From Bacillota bacterium (GTDB taxonomy: Bacteria; Bacillota; Clostridia; Peptostreptococcales; Anaerovoracaceae): a stretch of DNA of 44,302 bases. Positions 30,547 to 38,704 of this stretch are shown here, piece by piece. Both the position numbers and the translations under genes were made by a program. The notes below the pieces were generated by a model. It saw nothing but the letters and a program-made list of their open reading frames with translations. It was not told the origin of the DNA and did not search any database. The DNA is taken from positions 1 through 44,302 of the forward strand of contig JAFYNS010000065.1 in the NCBI GenBank assembly GCA_017556505.1, given 5' to 3'. Each line of letters begins with the position of its first letter. The first letter of the stretch is position 1.

Positions 30547-32193
30547 ATGACAGAATTCAGACCATTTGACGAAAAGGGAAATATGATACGTACAGGCCGT
30601 ACCTGCACCTGCAGCCAGGGTGTGGTATCCGCAGGACGTGCGGAAGCAGCAGAAATTGGCCATGACATTCTGGCACAGGGAGGGAATGCAGTAGATGCGG
30701 CAGTAGCGGTTGCCTTTGCACTGGGCGTATGTGAACCTAATGCAAGCGGTATCGGCGGAGGCGGTTTCATGCTGCTGAGGAATGGAAAGACAGGAGACAG
30801 TGTATTTCTGGATTTTCGTGAAAATGCGCCTGCAGCAGCCACTCCGGATATGTATACTCCGGCAGAACCAGGCAGCAATTATGATAAAGACATGGGGAAT
30901 GTGTACAGCAGCAAAGCATCCGGCGTTCCGGGCGATGTGGCAGGTCTGCTGTATGCACTGGAACATTACGGCACCATGAAGCCGGAACAGGTAATTTCAC
31001 CTGCTGCAGCCCTGGCAAGGGAAGGGTTTGTGGTTACACCGCTGCTTCATCAGGATATTAGAGAACATCAGGAACAGCTGAAAAAATATGGGGATGGTTG
31101 GAAGATATACTTGAATGATGGAAAACCATGGCCTGTGGGCAGTATGCTGAAAAATCCGGATCTGGCAGATACTCTGGATAAGGTTGCGAAAGGCGGGAAG
31201 GCAGTCTTTTATGAAGGGGAAATTGCAGACCGCATCATGGATCTGATAGCAAAGGACGGCGGCATTCTGACCCGGGATGACCTGAAAAGCTTCAAGGTTC
31301 GTGTCCTGGAGCCTGTTCGAGCTTCTTACCGTGGTTATGAACTTCTTTCATCACCGCCTCCATCATCCGGAGGCGTACATATCGCACAGATACTCAATGT
31401 GCTGGAAAATTTTGATGTGGCATCCATGAAGCCGGACAGTGCAGAATACCTGCATCTTCTCTCTGAAGTGTTCAAAATCTGCTATGCAGATCGAAGTGCA
31501 TATATGGGGGATCCGAATTTTGTTCCGGTTCCTCTGGAAGGCCTCCTGAGTAAGGAATATGCGAAAGAGCTGGCTGAGCGTATCGATATGACGAAGGCTC
31601 ACAAGCCGGCTGAAGGCAATCCGTTCAAACATGAAAGTATTTCGACTACCCATTTTTCTATTGCGGACAGTGATGGAAATCTGGTAGCAGTAACCCGTAC
31701 CATTAATCACTTCTTCGGATCCTGTGCGGTGCCGGAAGGAACCGGTTTCCTTCTGAATGATGAAATGGAAGATTTCACACTCGATCCGTCTTCTGCCAAT
31801 GCAGTGGCAGGAGGTAAGATTCCGCTTTCCTGCATGTCGCCGACTATCTTGATGAAGGATGGAAAGCCATTTGCTGTACTGGGAAGCCCGGGCGGCACCA
31901 GAATTATATCTTCTGTGGTGCAGGTGATTGTAAATCTGATTGATTTCGGCATGAATCTGGAGGATGCTGTGGGAGCTCCGAGAATCGGAGATGACCAGAC
32001 GGATCTGATCATTTATGAAAGCAGAATTCCGGAAGAAACCATCTCCAAACTGGAAGAGATGGGACATCCGACCTATGGTTATGATGACTGGAACCGAATC
32101 ATGGGAAGCGTCAACAGCTGTATGATTCTGCCGGACGGAACCTTCCAGGGAGTTGCAGACCCGCGGAGAGACGGACTGGCAGTAGGACTGTAA
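30547..32193 (+). CDS. ggt: Gamma-glutamyltransferase
   Basis: The 548-residue protein is a gamma-glutamyltranspeptidase, which cleaves or transfers gamma-glutamyl groups and matures by self-cleavage into two chains. The catalytic Thr and cleavage site are in SISTTHFSIAD (T367), and the GSPGGTRI oxyanion region and INHFFGS block are present. The N-terminal GGNAVDAAVAVAFALGVCEP is typical. The ATG at 30547 has no signal peptide, so the enzyme appears cytoplasmic, unlike secreted forms. The frame is open far upstream through the antisense of the sigma gene, but that is not coding. A GTG at 30538 is an alternative start. Confidence 0.92.
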   Translation: MTEFRPFDEKGNMIRTGRTCTCSQGVVSAGRAEAAEIGHDILAQGGNAVDAAVAVAFALGVCEPNASGIGGGGFMLLRNGKTGDSVFLDFRENAPAAATPDMYTPAEPGSNYDKDMGNVYSSKASGVPGDVAGLLYALEHYGTMKPEQVISPAAALAREGFVVTPLLHQDIREHQEQLKKYGDGWKIYLNDGKPWPVGSMLKNPDLADTLDKVAKGGKAVFYEGEIADRIMDLIAKDGGILTRDDLKSFKVRVLEPVRASYRGYELLSSPPPSSGGVHIAQILNVLENFDVASMKPDSAEYLHLLSEVFKICYADRSAYMGDPNFVPVPLEGLLSKEYAKELAERIDMTKAHKPAEGNPFKHESISTTHFSIADSDGNLVAVTRTINHFFGSCAVPEGTGFLLNDEMEDFTLDPSSANAVAGGKIPLSCMSPTILMKDGKPFAVLGSPGGTRIISSVVQVIVNLIDFGMNLEDAVGAPRIGDDQTDLIIYESRIPEETISKLEEMGHPTYGYDDWNRIMGSVNSCMILPDGTFQGVADPRRDGLAVGL

Positions 32194-32219
32194 ACTTGAA
32201 ATAATAAGGTAAAGAAAAA

Positions 32220-32245
32220 GGGCTGATTTTTTCAGCCCCTTTATA
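32220..32245. terminator. Terminator between convergent ggt and panF
   Basis: GGGCTGA-TTTTT-TCAGCCC is followed by CTTTAT on the plus strand; A residues before the stem give a T tract on the minus strand. Confidence 0.75.
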
Positions 32246-32272
32246 ATGCAGTTTTTTCTGCGGAATATTTAA

Positions 32273-33754
32273 TTAGAAATAGATATCCAGGATTTCATCG
32301 TCCGTCTTTTTGCCAAAGTGGGAACCTGCAACCATCGCAATCAGGGCTACAGTCACACCGATGAGAATCTGGTGAATACCCGCAATTTTAAAGCCAACCA
32401 GCATGGTCAGACAGTACACCAGAGTGCCGCATACCATGGACCAGATGGCTCCGGTCTTATTGGCTTTCTTCCAGAAGAGTCCCAGCAGGAAAATCCATAC
32501 GAATGCACTTTCCAGACCTCCAAAAGCGAACATGTTAATCTTCCAGATAACGCTTGGCGGATTGATGGAGATGGCGAAAATCGCGAGCCCCAGAATCAGG
32601 TTGCACAGCTGACTGAAAGATTTTGCACGGGATTCGGGAAGCGCCGCACCACGTTTTTCCTTCTCGTAGAGATAAACGTCCTTAATGATGGACGATGTCG
32701 CTGACAGGAGAAGAGATGAAATGGTGGAGATGGACGCTGCAATCGGTCCGATGATGGTAATGCCAGCCAGCAGAGGCGGCAGAGACCGTGCAATCGCAAG
32801 CGGGATGATGTTGTCCACACTGTTTCCGTAAGCATCCAGACCTTCCGGCAGAATACCCTGAGACAGCACGCCGATAAAGTTCATACCGATGTTCATGGCT
32901 CCAACCACGATGGTACCGATGATGATGGCACGGTGGAGAGATTTTGTGTCCTTATAGCTCAGGTTTCTTACCACGGACTGAGGAAGTCCGATGGTAAAGA
33001 TACCAACCAGCATCCACTGGGAAATGTACAAGGTAAGCGGCATATTTCCGCCGGAGAATGGTTCCAGCATTTCCGGTTTGTTTGCCGCAATATGATTCAT
33101 AATGTTTTCGTATCCGCCTCCCTGCTTCAGTACACCGGCCAGCAGCAGGAACATGCCCGCCAGCATAACGATGGAACAGATAGTATCTGTTACCGCTACA
33201 CCGCGGAAACCGCCCACTGTAGTGTACAGTACTACAACGAGACCGAATACACAAAGCCCTGTCAGATAGGAGTAACCGGTTACAGCTTCAAAAAGCTTGG
33301 CACCTCCTACGAACTGAGCCACCATCGTTGCTGAGAAGAACAGGACGATGATTACTGCGGATATCATGGCGATGGCATCAGACTGATAACGGTGACGTAT
33401 AATATCGATAACAGTGACTGCATCGATTTTACGGCCGACAATGGCCATCTTCTTACCCAGTACACCCAGAACCAGGAAGAGTGCCGTTACCTGTACCACG
33501 GACATGTAAATCCACCCGAAGCCTATACTCCAGGCCTGTCCCGGTCCTCCAACGAAGGAACTTACAGAGCTGTAAGTTGCAACCGTTGTCATAGCCAGAA
33601 CGAAGCCGCCAAGGCTTCTGGATCCGATGAAATATTCTTTCACGAATCCCTGCGATTCTTTTCTGGAATTTGACTTCCTTAAAATAACACTTACTGCAAG
33701 CATGGTAACCATAAAAAGGAATACGGGTAGCAGTGCTAAAAAATTACTGTTCAT
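32273..33754 (-). CDS. panF: Sodium/pantothenate symporter
   Basis: A 493-residue sodium:solute symporter with about 13 helices. EYFIGSRSLGGFVLAMTTVA and TYSSVSSFVGGPGQAW near 40-75 are strongly like PanF of Escherichia coli, as is the GLPQSVVRNLSYKD segment. It imports pantothenate, the precursor of CoA. It overlaps yhdT by 11 bases on the minus strand, the same gene pair as in enterobacteria, and is divergent from coaBC-coaX. This suggests uptake feeding local CoA synthesis; panB, panC and panD are not in the window. Confidence 0.93.
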   Translation of the reverse strand: MNSNFLALLPVFLFMVTMLAVSVILRKSNSRKESQGFVKEYFIGSRSLGGFVLAMTTVATYSSVSSFVGGPGQAWSIGFGWIYMSVVQVTALFLVLGVLGKKMAIVGRKIDAVTVIDIIRHRYQSDAIAMISAVIIVLFFSATMVAQFVGGAKLFEAVTGYSYLTGLCVFGLVVVLYTTVGGFRGVAVTDTICSIVMLAGMFLLLAGVLKQGGGYENIMNHIAANKPEMLEPFSGGNMPLTLYISQWMLVGIFTIGLPQSVVRNLSYKDTKSLHRAIIIGTIVVGAMNIGMNFIGVLSQGILPEGLDAYGNSVDNIIPLAIARSLPPLLAGITIIGPIAASISTISSLLLSATSSIIKDVYLYEKEKRGAALPESRAKSFSQLCNLILGLAIFAISINPPSVIWKINMFAFGGLESAFVWIFLLGLFWKKANKTGAIWSMVCGTLVYCLTMLVGFKIAGIHQILIGVTVALIAMVAGSHFGKKTDDEILDIYF

Positions 33755-34022
33755 CTGCGCCCTCCATTCTTAATGATTCGCCTTCGTCTTCCAGACTGAA
33801 ATCCTGAAAGACATGCTTGACTAACCATATCACCAAAGCCACGGAGAAAATCCAGGTACCGATACATCCCGTAATGGCCCACAATGGTGTGTGGAAGATG
33901 GTGATATTCAGCCGGCTTACGCCGATCCCTGCGATGGTCCAGAATACAATGACAGCCACAAGTGCCCAGAAACAGGCGATGGCTTCCTTTCGAATCTGAC
34001 CATACTTTTGTTTTCTGTTCAT
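33744..34022 (-). CDS. yhdT: YhdT-family small membrane protein, PanF partner
   Basis: The 92-residue protein has two predicted membrane helices (ACFWALVAVIVFWTIAG and GCIGTWIFSVALVIWLV) and the YhdT/DUF997 layout, with RKEAIACFWAL near the start and a short acidic tail. It always tends to sit next to panF. The ATG at 34022 follows ATGGAGGAAAAC; a longer frame to 34052 includes that site. The role in pantothenate uptake is not established. Confidence 0.88.
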   Translation of the reverse strand: MNRKQKYGQIRKEAIACFWALVAVIVFWTIAGIGVSRLNITIFHTPLWAITGCIGTWIFSVALVIWLVKHVFQDFSLEDEGESLRMEGADEQ

Positions 34023-34055
34023 GTTTTCCTCCATGTATGAAATTTTTAACAATTA

Positions 34056-34121
34056 ATTATATCATCATAGAATACAAAGTTCAAACATAATTTGACTTTT
34101 TCTTCAAACAGGATTAAAATG
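34056..34121. promoter_or_regulatory. Divergent promoters for yhdT-panF and coaBC-coaX
   Basis: Minus strand: TTGAAC (34084-34079), 17-bp spacer, TATAAT (34061-34056). Plus strand: TTGACT (34093-34098), 17-bp spacer, TAAAAT (34116-34121). Only 8 bases separate the two -35 boxes, so one protein could control both operons. The coaBC leader also has a hairpin, GTGCC...GGCAC, at 34137-34153. Confidence 0.8.
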
Positions 34122-34211
34122 TATTTTGTAATACTGTGCCGTCATCGGGCACGCTTTCAGAGCGGCTGAAATGAAGGCTGAATACAGATTCAATGAAAGG
34201 AAAAGCGAACA

Positions 34212-35408
34212 ATGAAACATATCGTTGTGGGAGTTACCGGAGGCATCGCGGCATTTAAGACGTGCCAGCTGGTCAGCGATTTATCCAAGAAGTATGAAGT
34301 TCAGGTAATCATGACAGAGAATGCCACCAACTTCGTACATCCATTAACTTTTGAAACACTTACTGGCAGAAAGTGCCTGATTGACACATTTGACCGGAAC
34401 TTTAACTATGAAGTAGAACACATCAGTGTGGCCAAGTGGGCTGATGTTTTCGTAGTAGCACCTGCTACCGCCAATGTGATTGCAAAATTTGCCCATGGCA
34501 TCGCAGATGATATGCTGACGACCACATTCCTGGCGTGCAGGGCACCGAAGGTAATTGCACCTGCCATGAATACTAACATGTACGAAAACCCTGTAACACA
34601 GGAAAACATGGACAAGCTCCGTTTTCTGGGGATGCATCTGGTGGATGCAGCAAGCGGTTTCCTGGCATGCGGAGATACCGGCAAGGGAAAAATGGCTGAT
34701 ATTGATGTGATTGAAGAAGCTATTGAAATGGCTTTATATAAAGAAAAACCTCTGGCCGGAAAGAAGGTGCTGGTAACTGCAGGTCCTACTATGGAAAGCA
34801 TGGACCCTGTACGCTACATCACCAACCACTCCTCCGGCAAGATGGGTTACGAAGTTGCACAGGCAGCAAGAAATCTGGGCGCTGAGGTTATTCTGGTAAG
34901 CGGTAAGACTGCCCTGAAAAAGCCTTATGCCATCGAAACAATCGACGTGCGCAGTGCACAGGATATGTTTGAGGCCGTAACCAGCCGCAGCGATGAATGC
35001 GACTTTATCGTTATGGCAGCAGCAGTGGCCGACTACACTCCGGCAGTGACTGCTGATGAAAAGATGAAGAAGAAGGATGATGACCTGTCCATCGCACTGG
35101 TGAGAACCAAAGATATTCTGAAGACCCTGGGAGAAAGAAAGCCTGCGAATCAGGTGCTTTGCGGATTCGCCATGGAAACGCAGAACCTGCTGGAAAATGC
35201 CAGAAAGAAACTGGTGGGCAAGAATGCCGATATGATTGTGGCTAATAATCTGAAGGTGGCAGGCGCCGGATTTGCTACAGACACCAATGTAGCCACATTC
35301 ATCCTGAAGGAAGGTCTGGTTGAAAATCCCCTTCAGACGAAGGAAGACCTGGCTTACGTAATCTGGGAACAGCTTTTAAAAATCCGTGCAGAGAAAGGAA
35401 TTGACTAG
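34212..35408 (+). CDS. coaBC: Bifunctional phosphopantothenoylcysteine decarboxylase / synthetase
   Basis: The fused enzyme (398 aa) adds cysteine to phosphopantothenate (CoaB, C-terminal) and decarboxylates the product (CoaC, N-terminal). The flavin-binding CoaC part (1-180) has GVTGGIAAFK, the catalytic-His block VEHISVAKWAD, the substrate clamp APAMNTNMYENP and FLACGDTGKGKM with the active Cys. The CoaB part (about 185-398) begins KKVLVTAGPTMESMDPVR and has NHSSGKMG and AAAVADYTP. GAAAGGAAAAGCG precedes the ATG. It is followed by coaX after 2 bases. Confidence 0.97.
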   Translation: MKHIVVGVTGGIAAFKTCQLVSDLSKKYEVQVIMTENATNFVHPLTFETLTGRKCLIDTFDRNFNYEVEHISVAKWADVFVVAPATANVIAKFAHGIADDMLTTTFLACRAPKVIAPAMNTNMYENPVTQENMDKLRFLGMHLVDAASGFLACGDTGKGKMADIDVIEEAIEMALYKEKPLAGKKVLVTAGPTMESMDPVRYITNHSSGKMGYEVAQAARNLGAEVILVSGKTALKKPYAIETIDVRSAQDMFEAVTSRSDECDFIVMAAAVADYTPAVTADEKMKKKDDDLSIALVRTKDILKTLGERKPANQVLCGFAMETQNLLENARKKLVGKNADMIVANNLKVAGAGFATDTNVATFILKEGLVENPLQTKEDLAYVIWEQLLKIRAEKGID

Positions 35409-35410
35409 TT

Positions 35411-36184
35411 ATGTTACTGACAGTAGATATTGGAAATACAAATATTACAATGGCCCTCATCGACCAGGAAAACAACATTAAGGGAACCTTCCGTGTGACC
35501 ACCAAGGCAAAGCGTACCAGCGATGAATTCGGTATGACTCTGATGGAGTTCTGCCGCATGAGTAAGGTAACCGTAGAAGAAATCAAGGATGTTATCATCT
35601 CCAGTGTAGTGCCGAAGGTAATGCACTCCTTCAATAACTCCATCCGCAAATACATTAAGAAAGAGCCGATTATTGTGGGTCCTGGCATCAAGACAGGCAT
35701 AAGCATCAAGACTGACTTCCCGAAGGAAGTTGGTGCAGACAAGATTGTCGATGCAGCAGCAGTTTACTACCTCTACGGCGGCAATGCCATCGTCGTGGAC
35801 TTCGGTACAGCGACCACTTTTGACTACATAAATGAAAAGGGTGAGTTTCTGTACAATGTTATCCTGCCTGGTCTGGAAATCAGTGCACAGGCTCTGTGGC
35901 AGCAGGCTGCAAAACTGCCTGAAATCGAAATCGTGAAGCCTGCAAGCATCCTGGCAAAGAACACCGACACCAGCATGCGTGCCGGCGTAGTATATGGCTA
36001 CATCGGAAGTACCGAGTATATCATTTCCAAGATGAAAGAAGAAATCGGCCGCGATGATATCAAGGTTTATGCGACCGGTGGTCTGGGCCGTGTGATTTAC
36101 AACGAAACAGATATGATTGACTTGTATGATCCGGATCTGGCTTTCAAGGGCATGAAGATTATCTACGATAAGAATAAGAAATAA
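35411..36184 (+). CDS. coaX: Type III pantothenate kinase
   Basis: CoaX catalyses the first committed step of CoA synthesis, pantothenate phosphorylation, and is not feedback-inhibited by CoA as type I kinases are. The 257-residue protein has the ASKHA phosphate motifs LTVDIGNTNITMALID at the start, the pantothenate-binding GADKIVDA, the DFGTATTFDYI phosphate-2 motif and YATGGLGRVI. It is directly after coaBC and before a terminator, completing a pantothenate-to-phosphopantetheine set with PanF. Confidence 0.95.
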   Translation: MLLTVDIGNTNITMALIDQENNIKGTFRVTTKAKRTSDEFGMTLMEFCRMSKVTVEEIKDVIISSVVPKVMHSFNNSIRKYIKKEPIIVGPGIKTGISIKTDFPKEVGADKIVDAAAVYYLYGGNAIVVDFGTATTFDYINEKGEFLYNVILPGLEISAQALWQQAAKLPEIEIVKPASILAKNTDTSMRAGVVYGYIGSTEYIISKMKEEIGRDDIKVYATGGLGRVIYNETDMIDLYDPDLAFKGMKIIYDKNKK

Positions 36185-36194
36185 GATAGTAAGG

Positions 36195-36217
36195 GGGCTG
36201 AGATTTCAGCCCTTTTT
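36195..36217 (+). terminator. Rho-independent terminator after coaX
   Basis: GGGCTGA-GATT-TCAGCCC (36195-36212) followed by TTTTT. Confidence 0.9.
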
Positions 36218-36278
36218 CTCTATGGGCGGAATCCATGCCGAAATCGGAAGAAATCACTGAAATGTTAACTCCTGTTGC

Positions 36279-36307
36279 TTGTTATTACAGGGGGAAAACG
36301 ATAGAAT
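36279..36307 (+). promoter_or_regulatory. Promoter of the XRE-SdpI-like gene
   Basis: TTGTTA (36279-36284), 17-bp spacer, TAGAAT (36302-36307), 43 bases before the ATG. Confidence 0.6.
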
Positions 36308-36349
36308 AAAGACAGGCTCCGGAGCAATATGAAAAGGAGGCTGTGAAGA

Positions 36350-37270
36350 ATGTTAAGTGAAAATATAAAACAGTATCGAAAAGCAAAAGGCTTGAGCCAG
36401 GAGGAACTGGCGGTGCGGCTCTACGTAGTACGCCAGACCGTGTCAAAATGGGAGAAAGGACTATCGGTCCCGGACGCAGATGTTTTGATCCGAATGGCGG
36501 ACATACTGGAGGTTCCGGTCAGCAAAATCCTTGGCGCCGGCGATGGGCATCCGTACAATGAAACGATGGATGCAGGTGTGTTGGATCCGGAAAAGCTGGC
36601 AGAGGAACTGGCCCGTCTCAATGAAGAACTGGCGCGTAGCGTCGAGGTGGGGCGGATTGCCGCCAGGGGAAATGAGAAGCGGAACCTGATTCTGTTCTGT
36701 TCTTTCGGGGCTCTTGCCGCAGCTCTGTTTGCGGATAATGAAATGGTGTCGGCGGTGCTGGCCGGTGCGTGGATGCTTGCGGCGGCAGGGATTCTTTATC
36801 GGAATCTTGCCTTGCTCAGCGGGGAAGCTGCCGGCGGCAATGGAATGCGGGCCTTGAAAATGACCACCGTGTGCAGCGTGGTGCTGCTTCTTCTTGGCAT
36901 CGGGATGGCGGTTTTGACTGGACTGGATCTAATCACGATGACGGAACATGGGGAAAAGATGTTTGCCATGGCAGTAATCTTCTGCGTGATGGTCTTCTCC
37001 GGACTGCTTTCACCGAAGCTGCCGTTCACCCGGCATACGGGACTGCGCCTTCCGTGGACCGTGCGGGATGAGGATACCTGGAATGTATGCCACCGGGTTC
37101 TTGGGTATACTGCTCTGCCGCTGGCGCTGATTTATGTTGCCTGCGGTCTGACCATCGATGATTTCGAAGGCGTTACCCTGGCGGTGATGCTTGCATGGAT
37201 TGGGATACCGGGCGGAATTTCCTACGTGTATTACCAGAAGAAGATGCAAGGAAAACTGTATAGTAAATAA
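36350..37270 (+). CDS. XRE regulator fused to a SdpI-like membrane domain
   Basis: The 306-residue protein has an XRE helix-turn-helix at about 1-62 (QYRKAKGLSQEELAVRLYV, QTVSKWEKGLSVP), a coiled charged linker, and a C-terminal part with about five hydrophobic segments. Its late block GLRLPWTVRDEDTWNVCHR followed by VLGYTALP matches the SdpI/YhfL signature (GIRTPWTL...W..THRLGG) of bacteriocin-immunity and signalling proteins. AGGAGG precedes the ATG. In Bacillus SdpI both gives immunity and holds a repressor at the membrane; here the HTH and the membrane part share a chain. A membrane-signal-responsive regulator is the inference. Confidence 0.82.
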   Translation: MLSENIKQYRKAKGLSQEELAVRLYVVRQTVSKWEKGLSVPDADVLIRMADILEVPVSKILGAGDGHPYNETMDAGVLDPEKLAEELARLNEELARSVEVGRIAARGNEKRNLILFCSFGALAAALFADNEMVSAVLAGAWMLAAAGILYRNLALLSGEAAGGNGMRALKMTTVCSVVLLLLGIGMAVLTGLDLITMTEHGEKMFAMAVIFCVMVFSGLLSPKLPFTRHTGLRLPWTVRDEDTWNVCHRVLGYTALPLALIYVACGLTIDDFEGVTLAVMLAWIGIPGGISYVYYQKKMQGKLYSK

Positions 37271-37288
37271 ATATATCCAAACGGAGCG

Positions 37289-37321
37289 AAACCTCGGGTA
37301 CGACTGTGCTTGAGGTTTTTT
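37289..37321 (+). terminator. Rho-independent terminator after the XRE-SdpI-like gene
   Basis: AAACCTCGGG (37289-37298) pairs with CTTGAGGTTT (37309-37318) using G-T pairs, then a T tract. Confidence 0.8.
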
Positions 37322-37332
37322 CTTGCAAACTA

Positions 37333-37361
37333 TTTACATACGTGCTTTATTCGTGTATAAG
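37333..37361 (+). promoter_or_regulatory. Promoter left in front of the hicAB remnant
   Basis: TTTACA (37333-37338), 17-bp spacer, TATAAG (37356-37361), with AGAGAG before the ATG at 37375. The signals look intact although the genes do not. Confidence 0.6.
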
Positions 37362-37374
37362 AAAGAGAGTACAA

Positions 37375-37577
37375 ATGAAAACATCAGAGCATAAAGGAAA
37401 GATGAAACAAGGAACCTGCGATGCTTTGCGAATGGGAACTGCACAGACACCAGGTTCCTTCGGCGATTGACAATTCATGAATGACTGAATATCGAAGCTA
37501 ATGCGAAGGGAAATAACTTCTCTGCAGTACTGCAGGAAGCTCTACGGGAACGGCTTGGGATTTCGGATGTTATATAA
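37375..37577 (+). pseudogene. Remnant of a HicAB toxin-antitoxin locus
   Basis: An ATG at 37375 opens MKTSEHKGKMK, whose first five residues are the usual HicA start, but it stops at 37470 after 31 codons without HicA's RHG-type motif. At 37488-37577 another frame, not preceded by a start, reads NIEANAKGNNFSAVLQEALRERLGI, typical of the ribbon-helix-helix end of HicB. The picture is a hicA head and hicB tail with everything between them lost. Within the remnant AAGGAACCTG (37409-37418) and CAGGTTCCTT (37451-37460) form a perfect inverted repeat. The HicA part is short and less certain than the HicB part. Confidence 0.55.
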
Positions 37578-37593
37578 GGAAAGAAATTGACAG

Positions 37594-38115
37594 ATGAGAA
37601 TGTTATTGCAATTAGATAAAAAAGACTACAGTGAAGATGATGAGAAGTATTTCAGACCATCGGTTCGGGCAATCATTGAGAAAGATGGCAGGCTCGCCAT
37701 GATTCACAGCCTGAAATATGATTACTACAAATTCCCCGGCAGCGGAATTGAGGGCGAAGAAGACCATATTACTACCCTGATTCGGGAAGTGAAAGAAGAA
37801 GCCGGACTGACGGTAATTTCTTCGACCATAAGGGAATATGGAATGGTCCGCCGCATACAGAAAGGAAAGAAGGCGGGAACGGTTTTCGTTCAGGACAATT
37901 TTTATTATTTCTGCGAAGTGCATGATGGAAACACGGGCCAGAACCTGGATGACTATGAATCTGAGGAAGGTTTCACGTTAGAGTATGTTTTCCCTGAACA
38001 TGCAGTCAGCACCAACCGGTACGCAGATCATGGCGAAAAGAACGATGACGATATGTATGCTCTGATGATAGAACGGGAAGCAAGGGTACTGGAAATGATT
38101 ATGTCAGAATTGTGA
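37594..38115 (+). CDS. Nudix hydrolase
   Basis: The 173-residue protein is an apparently intact Nudix hydrolase, which splits nucleoside diphosphates linked to another group. The Nudix box is in the stretch GIEGEEDHITTLIREVKEE (about 49-67), with REVKEEAGL complete; the first glycine of the consensus is Ser (FPGSGIEG). The strand before it (RLAMIHSLKYDYYKFPGSG) is typical. GGAAAGAAATTGACAG precedes the ATG. It lies inside a run of decayed genes, so it may be all that survives of an accessory block. The substrate is unknown. Confidence 0.88.
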   Translation: MRMLLQLDKKDYSEDDEKYFRPSVRAIIEKDGRLAMIHSLKYDYYKFPGSGIEGEEDHITTLIREVKEEAGLTVISSTIREYGMVRRIQKGKKAGTVFVQDNFYYFCEVHDGNTGQNLDDYESEEGFTLEYVFPEHAVSTNRYADHGEKNDDDMYALMIEREARVLEMIMSEL

Positions 38116-38127
38116 GGTATTTAATCT

Positions 38128-38489
38128 ATGGCAATGTGGAATCCATGGAGAGGGTGCAGAAAATGCAGCGATGGCTGCCTGCACTGCTATATTCATAAAG
38201 GTGATGCCAAACGCGGTGTGGATACCAGCCGGATTGTGAAGACCGCGGATTTTGGGAAGCCGGCAGCACGGCTGAGTCTGATTATCGTGCGCGGCCCCTT
38301 GACTATGAATGGGTACTGGATATTCGCCAGCAGTGCATCAGAAAGAATGTTGATTTCGAGTTCCGTCAGCTGGGCACCCATTTTATCAAAGACGGAAAAA
38401 AGTATAAACTGAAGACGAAGGACCTGTGCAGCCAGGCCAGGAAGGCAGGAATTGATATTCGGACACGGAACCGTGTATCGTATACGTGA
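38128..38489 (+). pseudogene. Internally deleted DUF5131 (phage Gp37/Gp68-like) gene
   Basis: The first 47 codons (MAMWNPWRGCRKCSDGCLHC, then YIHKGDAKRGVDTSRIVKTADF) are the conserved start of DUF5131 proteins, with the CxxxxxxCLHCY cysteines that suggest a radical-SAM-like fold. After about 38270 the sense moves to another frame: ESDYRARPLDYEWVLDIRQQ, then NVDFEFRQLGTHFIKDGKKY and DLCSQARKAGIDI, the conserved end of the family, stopping at 38487-38489. About half of the normal protein is missing from the middle and the junction is out of frame. The first frame alone runs to 38412 but its tail is not protein-like. Confidence 0.8.
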
Positions 38490-38560
38490 AAGGTGATTAA
38501 AAAACAGCAGAGCAGGAAAAGCTTTTCAATAAACCAGGTGCTATACTATATCCATCATAA

Positions 38561-38704
38561 GGATGCAGGAGTAATGGCTATGCACTTCAATGCGGGTGGC
38601 AGACACACAGTGGCTTTACGAAATCCTTTAAAAACGAATTTGGTTTTTATCCGGCACTCCTGAAAGGAATTAAGATGCAAATAACTGATTTAGGAGGCAG
38701 TGCC
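38561..38704 (+). pseudogene. Fragment of an AraC-type helix-turn-helix
   Basis: In the frame leading into the next gene, codons from about 38579 read YALQCGWQTHSGFTKSFKNE and FGFYPALLKGI, the second helix-turn-helix of AraC regulators. A stop at 38558-38560 closes the frame upstream and no first HTH is found in it. The fragment is in frame with the following HD-like gene, so it may be the remnant of one AraC-HD protein whose front has been lost. Confidence 0.65.

Noticed and set aside
38128..38412. Treating this frame as a complete 94-aa protein
   Set aside because: Only the first half is family-like; the true C-terminal sequence continues in another frame to 38489, so it is a pseudogene.
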